A stretch of 64,000 nucleotides of DNA. Origin: an uncultured Gemmiger sp. (lineage in GTDB: Bacteria > Bacillota > Clostridia > Oscillospirales > Ruminococcaceae). The stretch spans positions 1-64,000 of the forward strand of contig CALXBE010000008.1 in the NCBI GenBank assembly GCA_944386495.1, in the 5' to 3' direction. Position 1 is the first letter of the stretch, and each line of letters begins with the position of its first letter. The translations under genes and the position numbers were made by a program. Under the pieces are notes generated by a model that was not told where the DNA came from, did not search any database, and worked only from the letters and a program-made list of their open reading frames with translations. Positions 34,675 through 45,095 of the stretch are shown one piece after another.

Positions 34675-36395
34675 TTAAAAAACTGGCAGCGCATATCGGG
34701 GAGTATAAGCTGCCCTCTTTTTTGACTCCGGTATGCATGATACTGGAAGTTATTATGGAAATGATTATCCCCCTGCTGATGGCATCTATCATTGATAAAG
34801 GTGTCAACATGGGGGATATGGGCCATGTGGCCCGGGTGGGAGCGGTCATGCTGGCGGCAACCCTGCTCAGCCTGGCAGCTGGTATCGGCGGCGCTCATTT
34901 TGGTGCAGTGGCCAGCGCAGGCTTTGCCAAGAACCTGCGGCAGGCCATGTTCAGCCGGATTCAGGAGTACAGCTTTTCCAACATTGACAAGTACTCCACT
35001 GCCGGTCTGGTGACCCGTCTTACCACCGATGTGACCAATGTGCAGAATGCATACATGATGATTCTGCGGATGTGCTTCCGGGCTCCGGTCACCATGATCG
35101 TGGCCTTGTTTATGGCTTTCTCCATCAATGCCCGGCTGTCCAGCATCTTCCTGGTGGTTCTGGTGTTCCTGGGGATTTGCCTGGAATTTATTATGAGCCG
35201 GGCGTTCCCTCTGTTCAGCCAGGTATTCAAAAAGTACGATGCCCTGAACAGCAGCGTTCAGGAAAATGTCAATGCTATCCGGGTGGTCAAGGCCTATGTC
35301 CGGGAAGAACATGAAAATGAAAAGTTCCGCATGGCCAGCAGCAACCTGAAAAACCTGTTTGTCAAGGCTGAAAAGATGGTTGTGCTGAACATGCCTCTTA
35401 TGCAGTTCTGCTCCTACGGCTGTATTCTTATTCTCAGCTATATGGGTGCAAAGTTCATTGTGGCAGGGGATATGACCACCGGCAACCTGACCAGCATGCT
35501 CAGCTATGTGATGAACATCCTCATGAGCATGATGATGCTGAGCATGGTTTTTGTTATGATCACCATGTCCAAGGCTGCCGCAGAGCGAATCGTGGAAGTC
35601 CTGGAAGAACAGCCCACCATCGCTGACGGTGCAGAGAATGTCATGGAAGTGAAGGACGGTTCCATTGTCTTTGACCATGTAAACTTTGCCTACAAAAAGG
35701 ACGGCAATATGGTCCTGAAAGATATCTGCCTGAACATTCCGGCCGGAGCCACTGTGGGAATCCTGGGCGGTACCGGCAGTGCCAAGTCCAGTCTGGTCAA
35801 CCTGATTCCCCGGCTTTATGATGTGACCGAGGGCAGTGTCAAGGTAGGCGGCCTGGATGTGCGGAAGTACAATATTGAAGCCCTCCGGGAAAGCGTGGCT
35901 GTGGTGCTGCAGAAGAATGTTCTGTTCAGCGGCACCATCAACGACAACATTCGCTGGGGTAAGGAAGATGCCACCCAGGAGGAAATCCAGGAGGTCTGCA
36001 AGCTGGCCTGTGCCGACGAGTTTATCCAGACCTTCCCTGATAAATACGAGACCCATATTGAACAGGGCGGCACCAATGTGTCCGGCGGCCAGAAGCAGCG
36101 GCTTTGTATTGCCCGCGCTCTTATCAAGCGGCCTAAGGTTCTGATTCTGGACGACTCCACCAGCGCTGTGGATACCGCTACCGATGCCCGCATCCGGGAG
36201 GCATTTGCCAAGAAGATTCCCGGTACCACCAAACTGATTATTGCCCAGCGAATCTCCAGCGTGCAGGATTCCGACATTATTGTGGTTCTGGACGATGGCA
36301 AGATCAACGGTGTGGGCACCCATGAGGAACTCATGGCCAACAATGCCATCTATCGCGATGTATATGAATCTCAGATGAAAGGAAGTGAGGAATAA
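34671..36395 (+). CDS. Heterodimeric ABC exporter, subunit with degenerate ATP site
   Basis: 574-residue half-transporter: six transmembrane helices (about 15-310) fused to an ATPase domain. Walker A is GGTGSAKSS (Ala in place of the last Gly), the signature is VSGGQKQR, and Walker B is LILDDSTSAVDT with Asp replacing the catalytic Glu. This substitution marks the degenerate-site partner of BmrCD/TM287-288-type heterodimers. Substrates of such pairs are usually drugs or lipids (family knowledge). It pairs with the next gene, whose start shares one base with this stop. Confidence 0.9.
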   Translation: MIKKLAAHIGEYKLPSFLTPVCMILEVIMEMIIPLLMASIIDKGVNMGDMGHVARVGAVMLAATLLSLAAGIGGAHFGAVASAGFAKNLRQAMFSRIQEYSFSNIDKYSTAGLVTRLTTDVTNVQNAYMMILRMCFRAPVTMIVALFMAFSINARLSSIFLVVLVFLGICLEFIMSRAFPLFSQVFKKYDALNSSVQENVNAIRVVKAYVREEHENEKFRMASSNLKNLFVKAEKMVVLNMPLMQFCSYGCILILSYMGAKFIVAGDMTTGNLTSMLSYVMNILMSMMMLSMVFVMITMSKAAAERIVEVLEEQPTIADGAENVMEVKDGSIVFDHVNFAYKKDGNMVLKDICLNIPAGATVGILGGTGSAKSSLVNLIPRLYDVTEGSVKVGGLDVRKYNIEALRESVAVVLQKNVLFSGTINDNIRWGKEDATQEEIQEVCKLACADEFIQTFPDKYETHIEQGGTNVSGGQKQRLCIARALIKRPKVLILDDSTSAVDTATDARIREAFAKKIPGTTKLIIAQRISSVQDSDIIVVLDDGKINGVGTHEELMANNAIYRDVYESQMKGSEE

Positions 36396-38314
36396 TGCCG
36401 GGTCCGGGAAACCGAGTTGCCAACCAGGTGGCCGCACGGAAGGTGCAGAACCCTGGAAAAATCTTTAAGCGGCTGCTGGGCATCCTCTTTGAGGATTATG
36501 CGGTCCACTTGATCGTGGTGGTGGCCTGCATTATCATCAGCGCCATCTGCAATGTGCAGGGCACCCTTTTCATGCGGGATTTGATCGACCTGTACATTGT
36601 TCCCTGTATCGGACAGCAGAACCCCGATTTCGGCCCTCTCACCGGCGCTATTGTGCGGGTTGCCTGCTTCTATGTTCTGGGTATTCTGGCCACATACGCC
36701 TATCAGCGTATCATGATCGTGGTGAGCCAGGGAACCTTGAAGGATATCCGGGACCAGCTTTTCACCCACATGGAAAGCCTGCCCCTGCGGTATTTTGACA
36801 CCCACGCTCACGGCGATATCATGTCGGTGTATACCAACGATACCGATACCCTCCGGCAGCTTATCAGCCAGAGTATGCCCCAGTTTGCCAGCAGTCTGGT
36901 CACCATCCTGACTGTGGTGGTAAGCATGATTTACCTGAGCCCGGTGCTGACTCTGTTCAGCCTGGCCATGGTAGCCCTTATGACCTTTATCACCGGCAAG
37001 GTGGCCTCCCACTCCGGCCGGTTCTTTGTGGAGCAGCAGCGTAGGCTGGGCGCCATCAACGGCTACATTGAGGAAATGATGGAAGGCCAGAAGGTGGTCA
37101 AGGTGTTCTGCCGGGAGGAAAAATCCAAGGAACAGTTTGACCAGCTCAACGAGGCCCTCTGCGAAAGCTCCACCAAGGCAAACGCCTTCTCCAGTATGCT
37201 GGGCCCTGTCAACATGAACCTGGGCAACGCCGGGTATGTGGTCTGTGCCATGGCCGGGGGCGTGTTGGCTATCTCCGGCTTCGGTGGTTTCACCCTGGGC
37301 GGCCTGGCCAGCTTCCTCAGCCTGGAAAAGAGCTTTACCATGCCCATCAGCCAGGTCAGCCAGCAGCTGAACAGCGTGGTTATGGCCATGGCCGGCGCAG
37401 ACCGTATCTTCAAACTGTTGGATGAACCCAGCGAAGGGGATAACGGTTTTGTGGAACTGGTAAATGTGCGGAAGAGCAATAAGGAAGCCTCTGACGGGGA
37501 GTACGACCTGGAAGTTGTGGATGAGCATACCGGCCAGTGGGCCTGGGTCACCGGAGAAAACAAGACCATCCTGAGCAAGGTGGAAGGGGATGTGGTGTTC
37601 GAGCATGTGGACTTCGGATACACCCCCGAGAAAATCGTGCTCCATGATATCAACCTGTACGCCAAACCGGGCCAGAAGATTGCCTTTGTAGGCTCCACCG
37701 GCGCAGGCAAAACCACCATTACCAACCTGATCAACCGGTTCTATGACATCCAGAAGGGCTCCATCCGGTATGATGGAATCACTATCAGCAAGATAAAGAA
37801 GAGCGATCTTCGCCGGAGTTTGGGCATCGTTCTTCAGGATACCCACCTGTTCACCGGCACCGTAGCCGAGAACATCAAGTACGGAAAGCTGGATGCTACC
37901 CAGGAGGAAGTGGAGGCCGCCGCACGGCTGGCCAATGCCGACGGATTCATCAAGATGCTTCCCCAGGGATATGACACCATGCTCACCGGAGACGGTGCCA
38001 ACCTGAGCCAGGGCCAGCGGCAGCTGCTGGCCATTGCCCGGGCGGCCATTGCCGACCCGCCTGTTCTGATTCTGGACGAGGCAACCTCCTCCATTGATAC
38101 CCGCACCGAGAAAATCGTGCAGGACGGCATGGATAAGCTGATGGAGGGGCGGACTGTATTTGTCATTGCCCACCGGCTCAGCACGGTCCGGAACAGCGAC
38201 TGCATTATGGTGCTGGAGCAGGGACGGATCATTGAGCGGGGCAGCCATAAGGAGCTGCTGGCCCAGAAGGGCAAGTATTACCAGCTTTATACCGGCGCCT
38301 TTGAATTGGAATAA
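36395..38314 (+). CDS. Heterodimeric ABC exporter, subunit with consensus catalytic site
   Basis: 639-residue partner with N-terminal extension, six transmembrane helices (about 40-345) and an ATPase domain. Walker A is GSTGAGKTT, the signature LSQGQRQ, and Walker B with catalytic Glu LILDEATSSIDT. An insert of about 40 residues between the membrane and ATPase parts (KEASDGEYDLEVVDEHTGQW) is characteristic of this subfamily's longer partner. The operon is marR-ABC-ABC and ends at the terminator behind it. Confidence 0.9.
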   Translation: MPGPGNRVANQVAARKVQNPGKIFKRLLGILFEDYAVHLIVVVACIIISAICNVQGTLFMRDLIDLYIVPCIGQQNPDFGPLTGAIVRVACFYVLGILATYAYQRIMIVVSQGTLKDIRDQLFTHMESLPLRYFDTHAHGDIMSVYTNDTDTLRQLISQSMPQFASSLVTILTVVVSMIYLSPVLTLFSLAMVALMTFITGKVASHSGRFFVEQQRRLGAINGYIEEMMEGQKVVKVFCREEKSKEQFDQLNEALCESSTKANAFSSMLGPVNMNLGNAGYVVCAMAGGVLAISGFGGFTLGGLASFLSLEKSFTMPISQVSQQLNSVVMAMAGADRIFKLLDEPSEGDNGFVELVNVRKSNKEASDGEYDLEVVDEHTGQWAWVTGENKTILSKVEGDVVFEHVDFGYTPEKIVLHDINLYAKPGQKIAFVGSTGAGKTTITNLINRFYDIQKGSIRYDGITISKIKKSDLRRSLGIVLQDTHLFTGTVAENIKYGKLDATQEEVEAAARLANADGFIKMLPQGYDTMLTGDGANLSQGQRQLLAIARAAIADPPVLILDEATSSIDTRTEKIVQDGMDKLMEGRTVFVIAHRLSTVRNSDCIMVLEQGRIIERGSHKELLAQKGKYYQLYTGAFELE

Positions 38315-38342
38315 TACCAAGCCATCAAACACAGGACGGTTA

Positions 38343-38385
38343 TACCGCCGGGGAAGGGAACAGCCTTCCCCGGCGGTATTCTTTT
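38343..38385 (+). terminator. Terminator of the marR-ABC operon
   Basis: Perfect 15-bp stem TACCGCCGGGGAAGG/CCTTCCCCGGCGGTA, then TTCTTTT. Confidence 0.9.
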
Positions 38386-38393
38386 AAAAAGGG

Positions 38394-38426
38394 AAAGGCC
38401 CCCGGACCAAAAGGTCCGGGGGCCTT
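38394..38426 (-). terminator. clpB terminator
   Basis: Minus strand: perfect 14-bp stem AAGGCCCCCGGACC/GGTCCGGGGGCCTT, then TCCCTTTTT. Confidence 0.85.
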
Positions 38427-38458
38427 CTCTGACTTTTGCAACAGAAGGAAGTTGGTAC

Positions 38459-41068
38459 TTAACGGAGCACCAGCTGGTCGTTCTCCGCATCCACGGTCAG
38501 GGTGGAGCCGGGCAGAGGCGGGTCGGCAATCAGCCGGCGGGCCACCATGGTTTCCACATGGCTCTGGAGATACCGCTTGAGAGGACGAGCGCCGTAAATG
38601 GGGTCGTAGCCGCCCTGGATGATGAGGGACTTGGCAGCGGGAGTGACGGTGAGGGTCAGTTCCTTGTCTGCCAGACGGTGCTGCAGGTCTGCAATAAGCA
38701 GGTCCACAATGCCGCCGATTTCCTCCTTGGTCAGGCTCTTGTAGTAGACGATTTCATCCAGACGGTTGAGGAACTCGGGGCGGAACTGCTGTTTCAGCAG
38801 GGCATCCACCTGAGCCCGGGCCTGAGCATCGATCTCGTTGCCGCCCTGGGCACGGCTCCGTTCCAGAGCCTCCAGAATAATGGGGCTGCCCAGGTTGCTG
38901 GTCAGGATGATGATGGTGTTCTTGAAGTCCACGGTCCGGCCCTGGCTGTCGGTAATGTGACCATCGTCCAGAACCTGGAGCAGGATGTTGAATACATCGG
39001 GATGGGCTTTCTCCACCTCATCAAAGAGGACTACACTGTAGGGCTTCCGCCGGACGGCCTCGGTGAGCTGGCCGCCCTCCTCGTATCCCACATATCCCGG
39101 AGGCGCACCAATAAGCCGGCTGACGCTGAATTTCTCCATGTATTCGGTCATGTCGATTCGAACCATGTTCTTCTCGTCGTCAAACAGGCACTGAGCCAAA
39201 GCTTTGGCCAGCTCGGTCTTGCCTACGCCGGTGGGGCCCAGGAAGAGGAAGCTGCCAATGGGCCGGTTGGGGTTGGCGATGCCGGCACGGCTGCGGAGGA
39301 TAGCCTCGCTTACCTTCTTGACGGCTTCGTCCTGACCGACCACCCGCTGATGGAGGATTTTGTCCAGATTGAGCAGTTTCTCCCGCTCGCCCTCTACCAG
39401 CTTTTCCACCGGGATTCCGGTCCAGCGGGCCACAATACGGGCAATTTCTTCCTCAGTCACCCGGTCCCGGAGCAGGCTGTTCTCCTGCTTCTGGGCGGCG
39501 GCCTTTTCGCTCTCCTCCAGCTGTGCCTGGAGTTTGGGAAGAATGCTGTACTGCAGCTCTCCGGCTTTGGCGTAATCGCCGGTGCGGGTAGCAGTCTCAA
39601 TGTCGGCCTTGGTCTGTTCCAGTTTGGCACGAATCTCCTGAACGCTGCCGATGGAGTTCTTCTCGTTCTCCCACTGAGCCTTCATGGAGTTGAACTGGTC
39701 CCGCAGCTCGGCCATCTCCTTCTGGAGGGCGGCCAGCCGCTGGGCACTGGCATTGTCGGTCTCTTTCTTGAGACTGATTTCCTCAATTTGAAGCTGGGTG
39801 ATTTTGTGCTGCAGGTCATCCAGTTCAGCAGGCATGCTGTCCATCTCGGTCTTGATCATGGCACAGGCTTCGTCCACCAGGTCGATGGCCTTGTCGGGAA
39901 GGAACCGGTCAGTAATGTACCGGTTGGAGAGGGTAGCGGCAGCCACCAGGGCAGTGTCCTGAATCTTGACGCCGTGGAACACCTCGTACCGCTCTTTCAG
40001 ACCACGAAGGATGCTGATGGTGTCCTCCACGGTGGGCTCATCCACCTGGACCGGCTGGAACCGCCGCTCCAGAGCAGGGTCCTTCTCAATATACTGCCGG
40101 TACTCGTCCAGGGTGGTGGCGCCGATGCAGTGGAGCTCGCCCCGGGCCAGCATGGGTTTCAGCAGATTGCCTGCATCCATGGCACCGTCAGTCTTGCCTG
40201 CGCCCACAATGGTGTGGAGCTCATCAATGAAGAGGATGATTTCGCCCTCGCTCTTTTTCACCTCGTTGAGGACGCTCTTGAGCCGTTCCTCAAACTCGCC
40301 CCGGTACTTGGCACCGGCCACCAGAGCGCCCATGTCCAGACTGAACACCTTCCGGTTTTTCAGGTTCTCAGGCACATCGCCCCGGACAATACGCTGGGCC
40401 AGACCTTCGGCAATGGCGGTTTTACCAACACCGGGCTCGCCGATAAGGCAAGGATTGTTTTTCCGCTTCCGGCTGAGGATACGGATGACATTCCGAATCT
40501 CGCTGTCCCGTCCGATGACCGGGTCCAGCTTGTTCTGACGGGCCATCTCCACCAGTTCCTGGCCGTACTTTTTCAGTACATCGTAGGTGTCCTCGGGATG
40601 GTCGCTGGTCACCCGCTGGTTGCCCCGGACCTTGGCCAGGGCAGCCATAAACTTGTTCTTGTCAATAGAGAACTGGCGGAACACTTCGGCGCAGGCGGAG
40701 CCGGGATGTTCCAGCAGGCCCAGGAAGATGTGTTCCACGCTGATATATTCGTCCTTCATAGCGGAGGCCTGGGCCTCGGCGGCATTCAGGGCTTTGTCCA
40801 GATCCGGGGTAATGTATACCTTCTCCGGGTCCCTGCCGCTGCCGGTCACATGGGGGAGAAGGGAAACCTTCTCCATGGCCGCCTGGGCAAAGTTCTGGGG
40901 CTGGACCCCCATCTGTTCCAGCAGCTGAGGGATCAGCCCATCCTGCTGGCTGGCCAGAGCTGCCAGCAGATGCTGGGGCTCCAAAGCCTGATTCTGATAT
41001 TCCACGGCCAACTGCTGTGCAGCCTGTACCGCTTCCATGGTTTTTTGAGTAAAGCGATTTGCATTCAT
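38459..41068 (-). CDS. clpB: ATP-dependent disaggregase ClpB
   Basis: Hsp100 chaperone that extracts proteins from aggregates with DnaK, 869 residues. The N-terminal Clp repeat domain spans about 1-145. NBD1 has Walker [10 protein letters not shown] and Walker B LFIDELHT. The long coiled-coil middle domain (about 400-535) sets ClpB apart from ClpA/ClpC. NBD2 has GPTGVGKTE and [18 protein letters not shown]-rich ribosome binding site precedes the ATG. The promoter carries CIRCE, so HrcA control is expected. Confidence 0.97.
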   Translation of the reverse strand: MNANRFTQKTMEAVQAAQQLAVEYQNQALEPQHLLAALASQQDGLIPQLLEQMGVQPQNFAQAAMEKVSLLPHVTGSGRDPEKVYITPDLDKALNAAEAQASAMKDEYISVEHIFLGLLEHPGSACAEVFRQFSIDKNKFMAALAKVRGNQRVTSDHPEDTYDVLKKYGQELVEMARQNKLDPVIGRDSEIRNVIRILSRKRKNNPCLIGEPGVGKTAIAEGLAQRIVRGDVPENLKNRKVFSLDMGALVAGAKYRGEFEERLKSVLNEVKKSEGEIILFIDELHTIVGAGKTDGAMDAGNLLKPMLARGELHCIGATTLDEYRQYIEKDPALERRFQPVQVDEPTVEDTISILRGLKERYEVFHGVKIQDTALVAAATLSNRYITDRFLPDKAIDLVDEACAMIKTEMDSMPAELDDLQHKITQLQIEEISLKKETDNASAQRLAALQKEMAELRDQFNSMKAQWENEKNSIGSVQEIRAKLEQTKADIETATRTGDYAKAGELQYSILPKLQAQLEESEKAAAQKQENSLLRDRVTEEEIARIVARWTGIPVEKLVEGEREKLLNLDKILHQRVVGQDEAVKKVSEAILRSRAGIANPNRPIGSFLFLGPTGVGKTELAKALAQCLFDDEKNMVRIDMTEYMEKFSVSRLIGAPPGYVGYEEGGQLTEAVRRKPYSVVLFDEVEKAHPDVFNILLQVLDDGHITDSQGRTVDFKNTIIILTSNLGSPIILEALERSRAQGGNEIDAQARAQVDALLKQQFRPEFLNRLDEIVYYKSLTKEEIGGIVDLLIADLQHRLADKELTLTVTPAAKSLIIQGGYDPIYGARPLKRYLQSHVETMVARRLIADPPLPGSTLTVDAENDQLVLR

Positions 41069-41172
41069 AGGTCAAACCCCCTTTAAAATGTTGTTTTGGC
41101 AAATTGCGCGGTTTAATTGCTAACCGCTGAAAAAAGAAAAATATATTGAATTAAAGAAGAATTTCATATATA

Positions 41173-41229
41173 TTAGCACTCTACCTCCTAGATTGCTAAT
41201 ATTGTACAACGAATTGGATCTGCTGTCAA
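41173..41229 (-). promoter_or_regulatory. clpB promoter with CIRCE operator
   Basis: CIRCE at 41173-41199: TTAGCACTC-N9-GATTGCTAA, one mismatch from the consensus TTAGCACTC-N9-GAGTGCTAA. Minus-strand promoter: -35 TTGACA (41229-41224), 17-base spacer, -10 TACAAT (41206-41201), so CIRCE begins at the transcription start. HrcA binding is established for this element. Confidence 0.9.
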
Positions 41230-41276
41230 TGAAAAAATTATGAATTTTTTGAAGGGGAAAGGAGCCTCCCTTTACC

Positions 41277-41305
41277 TTGACCGTGACCCCGAGAGAGTGT
41301 ATTAT
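41277..41305 (+). promoter_or_regulatory. metY promoter
   Basis: -35 TTGACC (41277-41282), 17-base spacer, -10 TATTAT (41300-41305). No S-box or T-box is seen in the short leader. Confidence 0.6.
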
Positions 41306-41357
41306 TAAAGAATAGTATTTCAGGTCCCCGGATTGGGGTAGGGAAGGATGGAAAAGT

Positions 41358-42638
41358 ATGAGTTTTGATCGTGATACTATCTGCGTGCAGGGAGGCTACA
41401 CTCCCGGAAATGGGGAACCCCGGCAGATTCCCATTATCCAGAGCACTACCTTTAAATATGCCACCAGTGAGGATATGGGCAAGCTGTTTGACCTGGAAGC
41501 CAGCGGTTATTTCTACACCCGGCTCCAGAACCCCACCAACGACTATGTGGCAGCCAAGATCTGCCAGCTGGAGGGAGGCACTGCCGCCATGCTGACCAGC
41601 AGCGGCCAGGCAGCCAACTTCTACGCCATCTTTAATATTGCCAACTGCGGCGACCATGTGGTGGCCAGCAGCACCATCTACGGAGGAACCTTCAACCTGT
41701 TCCATGTGACCATGCGGAAGATGGGAATTGAGTTCACCTTTGTGAATCCCGACTGCACCCCTGAGGAACTGGAGGCTGCTTTCCGGCCCAACACCAAGGC
41801 CGTGTTTGGCGAAACCATTGCCAACCCGGCCCTCACCGTTCTGGACATTGAAAAGTTCGCCAAGGCTGCCCACAGCCATGGAGTTCCCCTGGTCATCGAC
41901 AACACCTTTGCCACCCCTGTCAACTGCCGTCCCTTCGAGTGGGGCGCCGATATTGTCACCCACTCCACCACCAAGTACATGGACGGACACGGCGCCGGGG
42001 TAGGCGGCTGCATTGTGGACAGCGGCAAGTTTGACTGGATGGCTCACGCTGACAAGTTCCCCGGCCTGACCACCCCCGATGACAGCTACCACGGCATTAC
42101 CTATGCCGAGAAATTTGGCAAGGAAGGGGCCTTCATCACCAAGTGCACTGCCCAGCTCATGCGGGACTTCGGCTCCATCCAGGCTCCCCAGAATGCCTTT
42201 ATTCTCAACCTGGGACTGGAGAGCCTTCATGTCCGGATGAAGCGCCATTGTGAGAACGGCCTGGCTGTGGCTCAGTTCCTGGCAAACCATCCCAAAATCA
42301 GCTATGTGAACTACTGCGGCCTGCCCGGGGACAAGTACTATGAGCTGGCTCAGAAGTACCTCCCTAATGGCAGCTGCGGCGTGGTCAGCTTTGGGGTCAA
42401 GGGAGGCCGGAAGGCTGCCGAGACCTTTATGAAGCATCTGAAACTGGCTGCCATTGAGACCCATGTGGCAGATGCCCGCACCTGCTGCCTCCATCCCGCC
42501 AGCGCCACCCACCGCCAGATGAACGATGAGGAACTGGCCGCCGCCGGTGTGGCTCCCGACCTGGTCCGGCTCAGCTGCGGCCTGGAAGCTGCCTCCGACC
42601 TGATTGCCGACCTGTCCCAGGCTCTGGACCAAATCTGA
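41358..42638 (+). CDS. metY: O-acetylhomoserine sulfhydrylase
   Basis: PLP enzyme making homocysteine from O-acetylhomoserine and sulfide, 426 residues. The PLP-Lys region is HSTTKYMDGHGAGVGG, with SSGQAANFYAI for phosphate binding and DNTFATPVNCRPFEWGAD. Length and these blocks fit MetY rather than cystathionine gamma-synthase. The next gene, metA, has the residue expected for an acetyl-CoA enzyme, so the two would form a direct sulfhydrylation route. Confidence 0.93.
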   Translation: MSFDRDTICVQGGYTPGNGEPRQIPIIQSTTFKYATSEDMGKLFDLEASGYFYTRLQNPTNDYVAAKICQLEGGTAAMLTSSGQAANFYAIFNIANCGDHVVASSTIYGGTFNLFHVTMRKMGIEFTFVNPDCTPEELEAAFRPNTKAVFGETIANPALTVLDIEKFAKAAHSHGVPLVIDNTFATPVNCRPFEWGADIVTHSTTKYMDGHGAGVGGCIVDSGKFDWMAHADKFPGLTTPDDSYHGITYAEKFGKEGAFITKCTAQLMRDFGSIQAPQNAFILNLGLESLHVRMKRHCENGLAVAQFLANHPKISYVNYCGLPGDKYYELAQKYLPNGSCGVVSFGVKGGRKAAETFMKHLKLAAIETHVADARTCCLHPASATHRQMNDEELAAAGVAPDLVRLSCGLEAASDLIADLSQALDQI

Positions 42639-42661
42639 AACCAAGTTAGGACGATTTAAGT

Positions 42662-43597
42662 ATGCCCCTTATCATACCCCAAACTCTTCCGGCTTATCAG
42701 GCTCTGGGGGAGGAGAATATCTTTGTCATGCATGAGGAACGGGCTCACACCCAGAATATCCGCCCTCTGCGGATCGTGGTCCTCAACCTGATGCCCACCA
42801 AAATTGTGACCGAGACCCAGATTGCCCGGCTGCTGGCCAACAGCCCTCTGCAGGTGGAGTTCACCCTTCTTCAGACTGCCAGCCATACCGCCAGCCATGT
42901 GTCTATGGACCATATGGAGGCTTTTTACAAGACCTTCGATGAAATCAGGGACCAGCGCTTTGACGGAATGATCATTACCGGCGCACCGGTGGAGACCATC
43001 CCCTTTGAAGAGGTGGATTACTGGCCTGAACTCTGCGAGATCATGGAGTTCACCAAAACCAATGTGTATTCCACCCTCCATGTCTGCTGGGGGGCACAGG
43101 CGGGCCTCTATTACCATTTTGGAATCCAGAAAGAACTGCTTCCCCAAAAGATGTTCGGCATTTTCGAGCATCGGGTCACCCGGCCCAACAACCCCCTGGT
43201 GCGCGGGTTTGATGAGGTGTTCTATGCTCCCCACAGCCGCCATACCGGGGTGCGGCGCCGGGATGTGGATGCCTGCACCGAGCTGCGGATTCTGGCCGAA
43301 AGCGATGAGGCAGGGGTTTACCTGATGAGCACCGACAGTGGCCGGCAGATTTTTGTGACCGGTCACCCGGAGTATGATAAATTCACCCTGGACAGTGAAT
43401 ACCGCAGGGACATCAACCGGGGACTGGATATTGAAGTTCCAAAGAACTATTATCCGGAGGATAACCCCGCCCGGGAGCCTATCTTCCGGTGGAGGGGCCA
43501 TGCCCATCTTCTCTACACCAACTGGCTGAACTATTATGTTTACCAGAATACTCCCTACGACCTGTCCAAACTGGAAGCCTTAAAGGGAAGAACATAA
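42662..43597 (+). CDS. metA: Homoserine O-acetyltransferase (MetA type)
   Basis: Activates homoserine for methionine synthesis, 311 residues. The catalytic Cys142 (HVCWGAQAG), His235 and Glu237 (GHPEYDK) are in place. Residue 111 is Glu ([12 protein letters not shown]), the form associated with acetyl-CoA use; Gly at this position is associated with succinyl-CoA. An annotation of O-succinyltransferase would therefore probably be wrong. It sits 23 bases after metY in the same transcript. Confidence 0.93.
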   Translation: MPLIIPQTLPAYQALGEENIFVMHEERAHTQNIRPLRIVVLNLMPTKIVTETQIARLLANSPLQVEFTLLQTASHTASHVSMDHMEAFYKTFDEIRDQRFDGMIITGAPVETIPFEEVDYWPELCEIMEFTKTNVYSTLHVCWGAQAGLYYHFGIQKELLPQKMFGIFEHRVTRPNNPLVRGFDEVFYAPHSRHTGVRRRDVDACTELRILAESDEAGVYLMSTDSGRQIFVTGHPEYDKFTLDSEYRRDINRGLDIEVPKNYYPEDNPAREPIFRWRGHAHLLYTNWLNYYVYQNTPYDLSKLEALKGRT

Positions 43598-43603
43598 AGA
43601 CAG

Positions 43604-43634
43604 AAAGCCGGAACCCAGAAGGTTCCGGCTTTTT
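43604..43634 (+). terminator. metY-metA terminator
   Basis: Stem AAAGCCGGAACC/GGTTCCGGCTTT with T5. Confidence 0.9.
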
Positions 43635-43651
43635 CTTACGGTATTTATAAT

Positions 43652-43687
43652 AAAAGAAGGACAGCCTTTGGGCTGTCCTTCTTTTTT
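43652..43687. terminator. Terminator of the lipoprotein isomerase gene
   Basis: Perfect 15-bp stem AAAAGAAGGACAGCC/GGCTGTCCTTCTTTT with a 4-base loop; works mainly for the minus strand. Confidence 0.88.
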
Positions 43688-43715
43688 GATTGATTTTTGA
43701 TTGATTAGATTGGAA

Positions 43716-44840
43716 TCAGACCACCTGAGCACCGTCCAGCAAGAGCTGGTTGGCATGATAGCTCCGGCAGTTGAACATGAGGTACCGGGCATCATAGTTC
43801 TCTTTCAGGGTGGCGGGGTCCTGATCTCCGGCAACCTCGGCCAGATAAGCATCCAGGTCCTCGTCGGTGATTTCCAGGGCGGCATCCTGGCTGATGGCCT
43901 GGTAAATCAGGTACTGCTTGGCGTAGGTGTTCATGGTCTCCTGAGCGGCCTCGTCCTCGAACAGGGCGTTCACATCATCGGTGCCGAAGTAGCTGGACAT
44001 GAACTCCTCCAGGGTCATGCCGTAGGAGGTGGCGAAGCTGGCGTAGTAGGCCAGCATGTCGTCCTTCTGATAGTCGGTGAAGACAGCGGGCAGCTCCTCG
44101 GCAAAGGTGGAGTTCTCCAGAACATAATTGTAGATGTAGTCGTCGGTCTTGCTCAGGGTGATAGAATCCTCCAGGTAAGCCTTCAGGTCCTCTACAGTGG
44201 AAACGCTGTAGTAGCTGGCCAGGTTGGTGGCGACAAACTCATCGGTGAGCTCGGGGGTCTTGGACTCCTGGATGTAGTTGATGGTGGTCTCAAAGACGGC
44301 ATCCTTGCCGGCCAGTTCCTCGGTCATGTAATCGTCGGGGAAGGTGACCTCAATGTCGAAGGTCTCGCCGGGCTTGTGGCCGATGAGCTGCTCCAGAAAA
44401 TCGTCAATGTACTGGGTAACGCCGATGGTCACCACGGTGCCGGCACCATTGGTGTTGCCGCCTTCAAACTCTTCTCCGTCAATACGGCCTACATAGTCGA
44501 TGTTGACAGAGTCGCCATCTTCTACGGCACGGTCGGTGATTTCCTCGGTCTCGGGGAACTGGGAGAGCAGGTAATCGATCTGCTCCTGGATCTCTTCCTC
44601 GGTCACAGCCAGCTCATCCGCAGGAATCTGGATGGAAGCGTAATCCTCGGGCAGGGTAATGTAGGCAGAAGCATCAAGGTCCAGCCAGTTGCCTTCCTCG
44701 TCAAAATACTTGGTGTAGTCCACGGCGTACTGGTCGCTTTCGGTGTCGGTGGTCTGAGTGTTGTCGCTCTGAGAGCAGGCGGCCAGGGAAAGGGCCAGAG
44801 CCAGGGCCAACACCAGAGCCATCATTTTTTTGAAATTCAA
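43716..44840 (-). CDS. Lipoprotein FKBP-type peptidyl-prolyl isomerase, trigger-factor-like
   Basis: 374-residue exported lipoprotein: signal MALVLALALALSLAAC with lipobox LAAC, then a Thr/Asp-rich linker. An FKBP domain similar to the trigger-factor PPIase domain covers about 120-200 (DRAVEDGDSVNIDYVGRIDG, FEGGNTNGAG, HKPGETFDIEVTFPDDY). The C-terminal helical arm resembles that of trigger factor (about 205-370). The ribosome-binding N-domain is absent, which suits a foldase outside the membrane. It starts at a TTG at 44840 with AAGGAGG 9 bases upstream; the reading frame extends much further 5' but that part is antisense to malic enzyme. Confidence 0.82.
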   Translation of the reverse strand: MNFKKMMALVLALALALSLAACSQSDNTQTTDTESDQYAVDYTKYFDEEGNWLDLDASAYITLPEDYASIQIPADELAVTEEEIQEQIDYLLSQFPETEEITDRAVEDGDSVNIDYVGRIDGEEFEGGNTNGAGTVVTIGVTQYIDDFLEQLIGHKPGETFDIEVTFPDDYMTEELAGKDAVFETTINYIQESKTPELTDEFVATNLASYYSVSTVEDLKAYLEDSITLSKTDDYIYNYVLENSTFAEELPAVFTDYQKDDMLAYYASFATSYGMTLEEFMSSYFGTDDVNALFEDEAAQETMNTYAKQYLIYQAISQDAALEITDEDLDAYLAEVAGDQDPATLKENYDARYLMFNCRSYHANQLLLDGAQVV

Positions 44841-44886
44841 GGGTGTTTCCTCCTTATGGGTTGTTATGCTTGACATAGCAAAACTC

Positions 44887-44892
44887 ATTATA
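44887..44892 (-). promoter_or_regulatory. -10 element of the lipoprotein isomerase gene
   Basis: TATAAT on the minus strand 47 bases before the TTG start, with a poor -35 (TTTCTT). Confidence 0.4.
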
Positions 44893-44992
44893 ACCCCTAA
44901 TTGTGAAAAAAGAAAGAAAAACTTCCGGGGAAATCCTGACAATTTGGTTGCAAATCCGGCCCGGCGGGGTGGAAAAGGGAAGAGGGATACGG

Positions 44993-44998
44993 TATAAT
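44993..44998 (+). promoter_or_regulatory. -10 element of the malic enzyme operon
   Basis: TATAAT about 100 bases before the malic enzyme start; no good -35 at 16-18 bases. Confidence 0.4.
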
Positions 44999-45095
44999 AG
45001 ATCCAAATGGGATTGCTCTGATGAGACTGAAAATTGTTCGGGCAGTCCTGACCGGACGGAAAATAACCATTTTGGGGAAGAAAGGGAAATGGAAC

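Noticed and set aside
38558..41086. 842-codon plus-strand open frame opposite clpB
   Set aside because: Shadow of clpB; no recognisable domain and no start signals.
41085..41094. Additional GTTGT half-site near clpB as an SOS operator
   Set aside because: The partner half-site ACAAC at 5-base spacing is absent; the promoter is explained by CIRCE.
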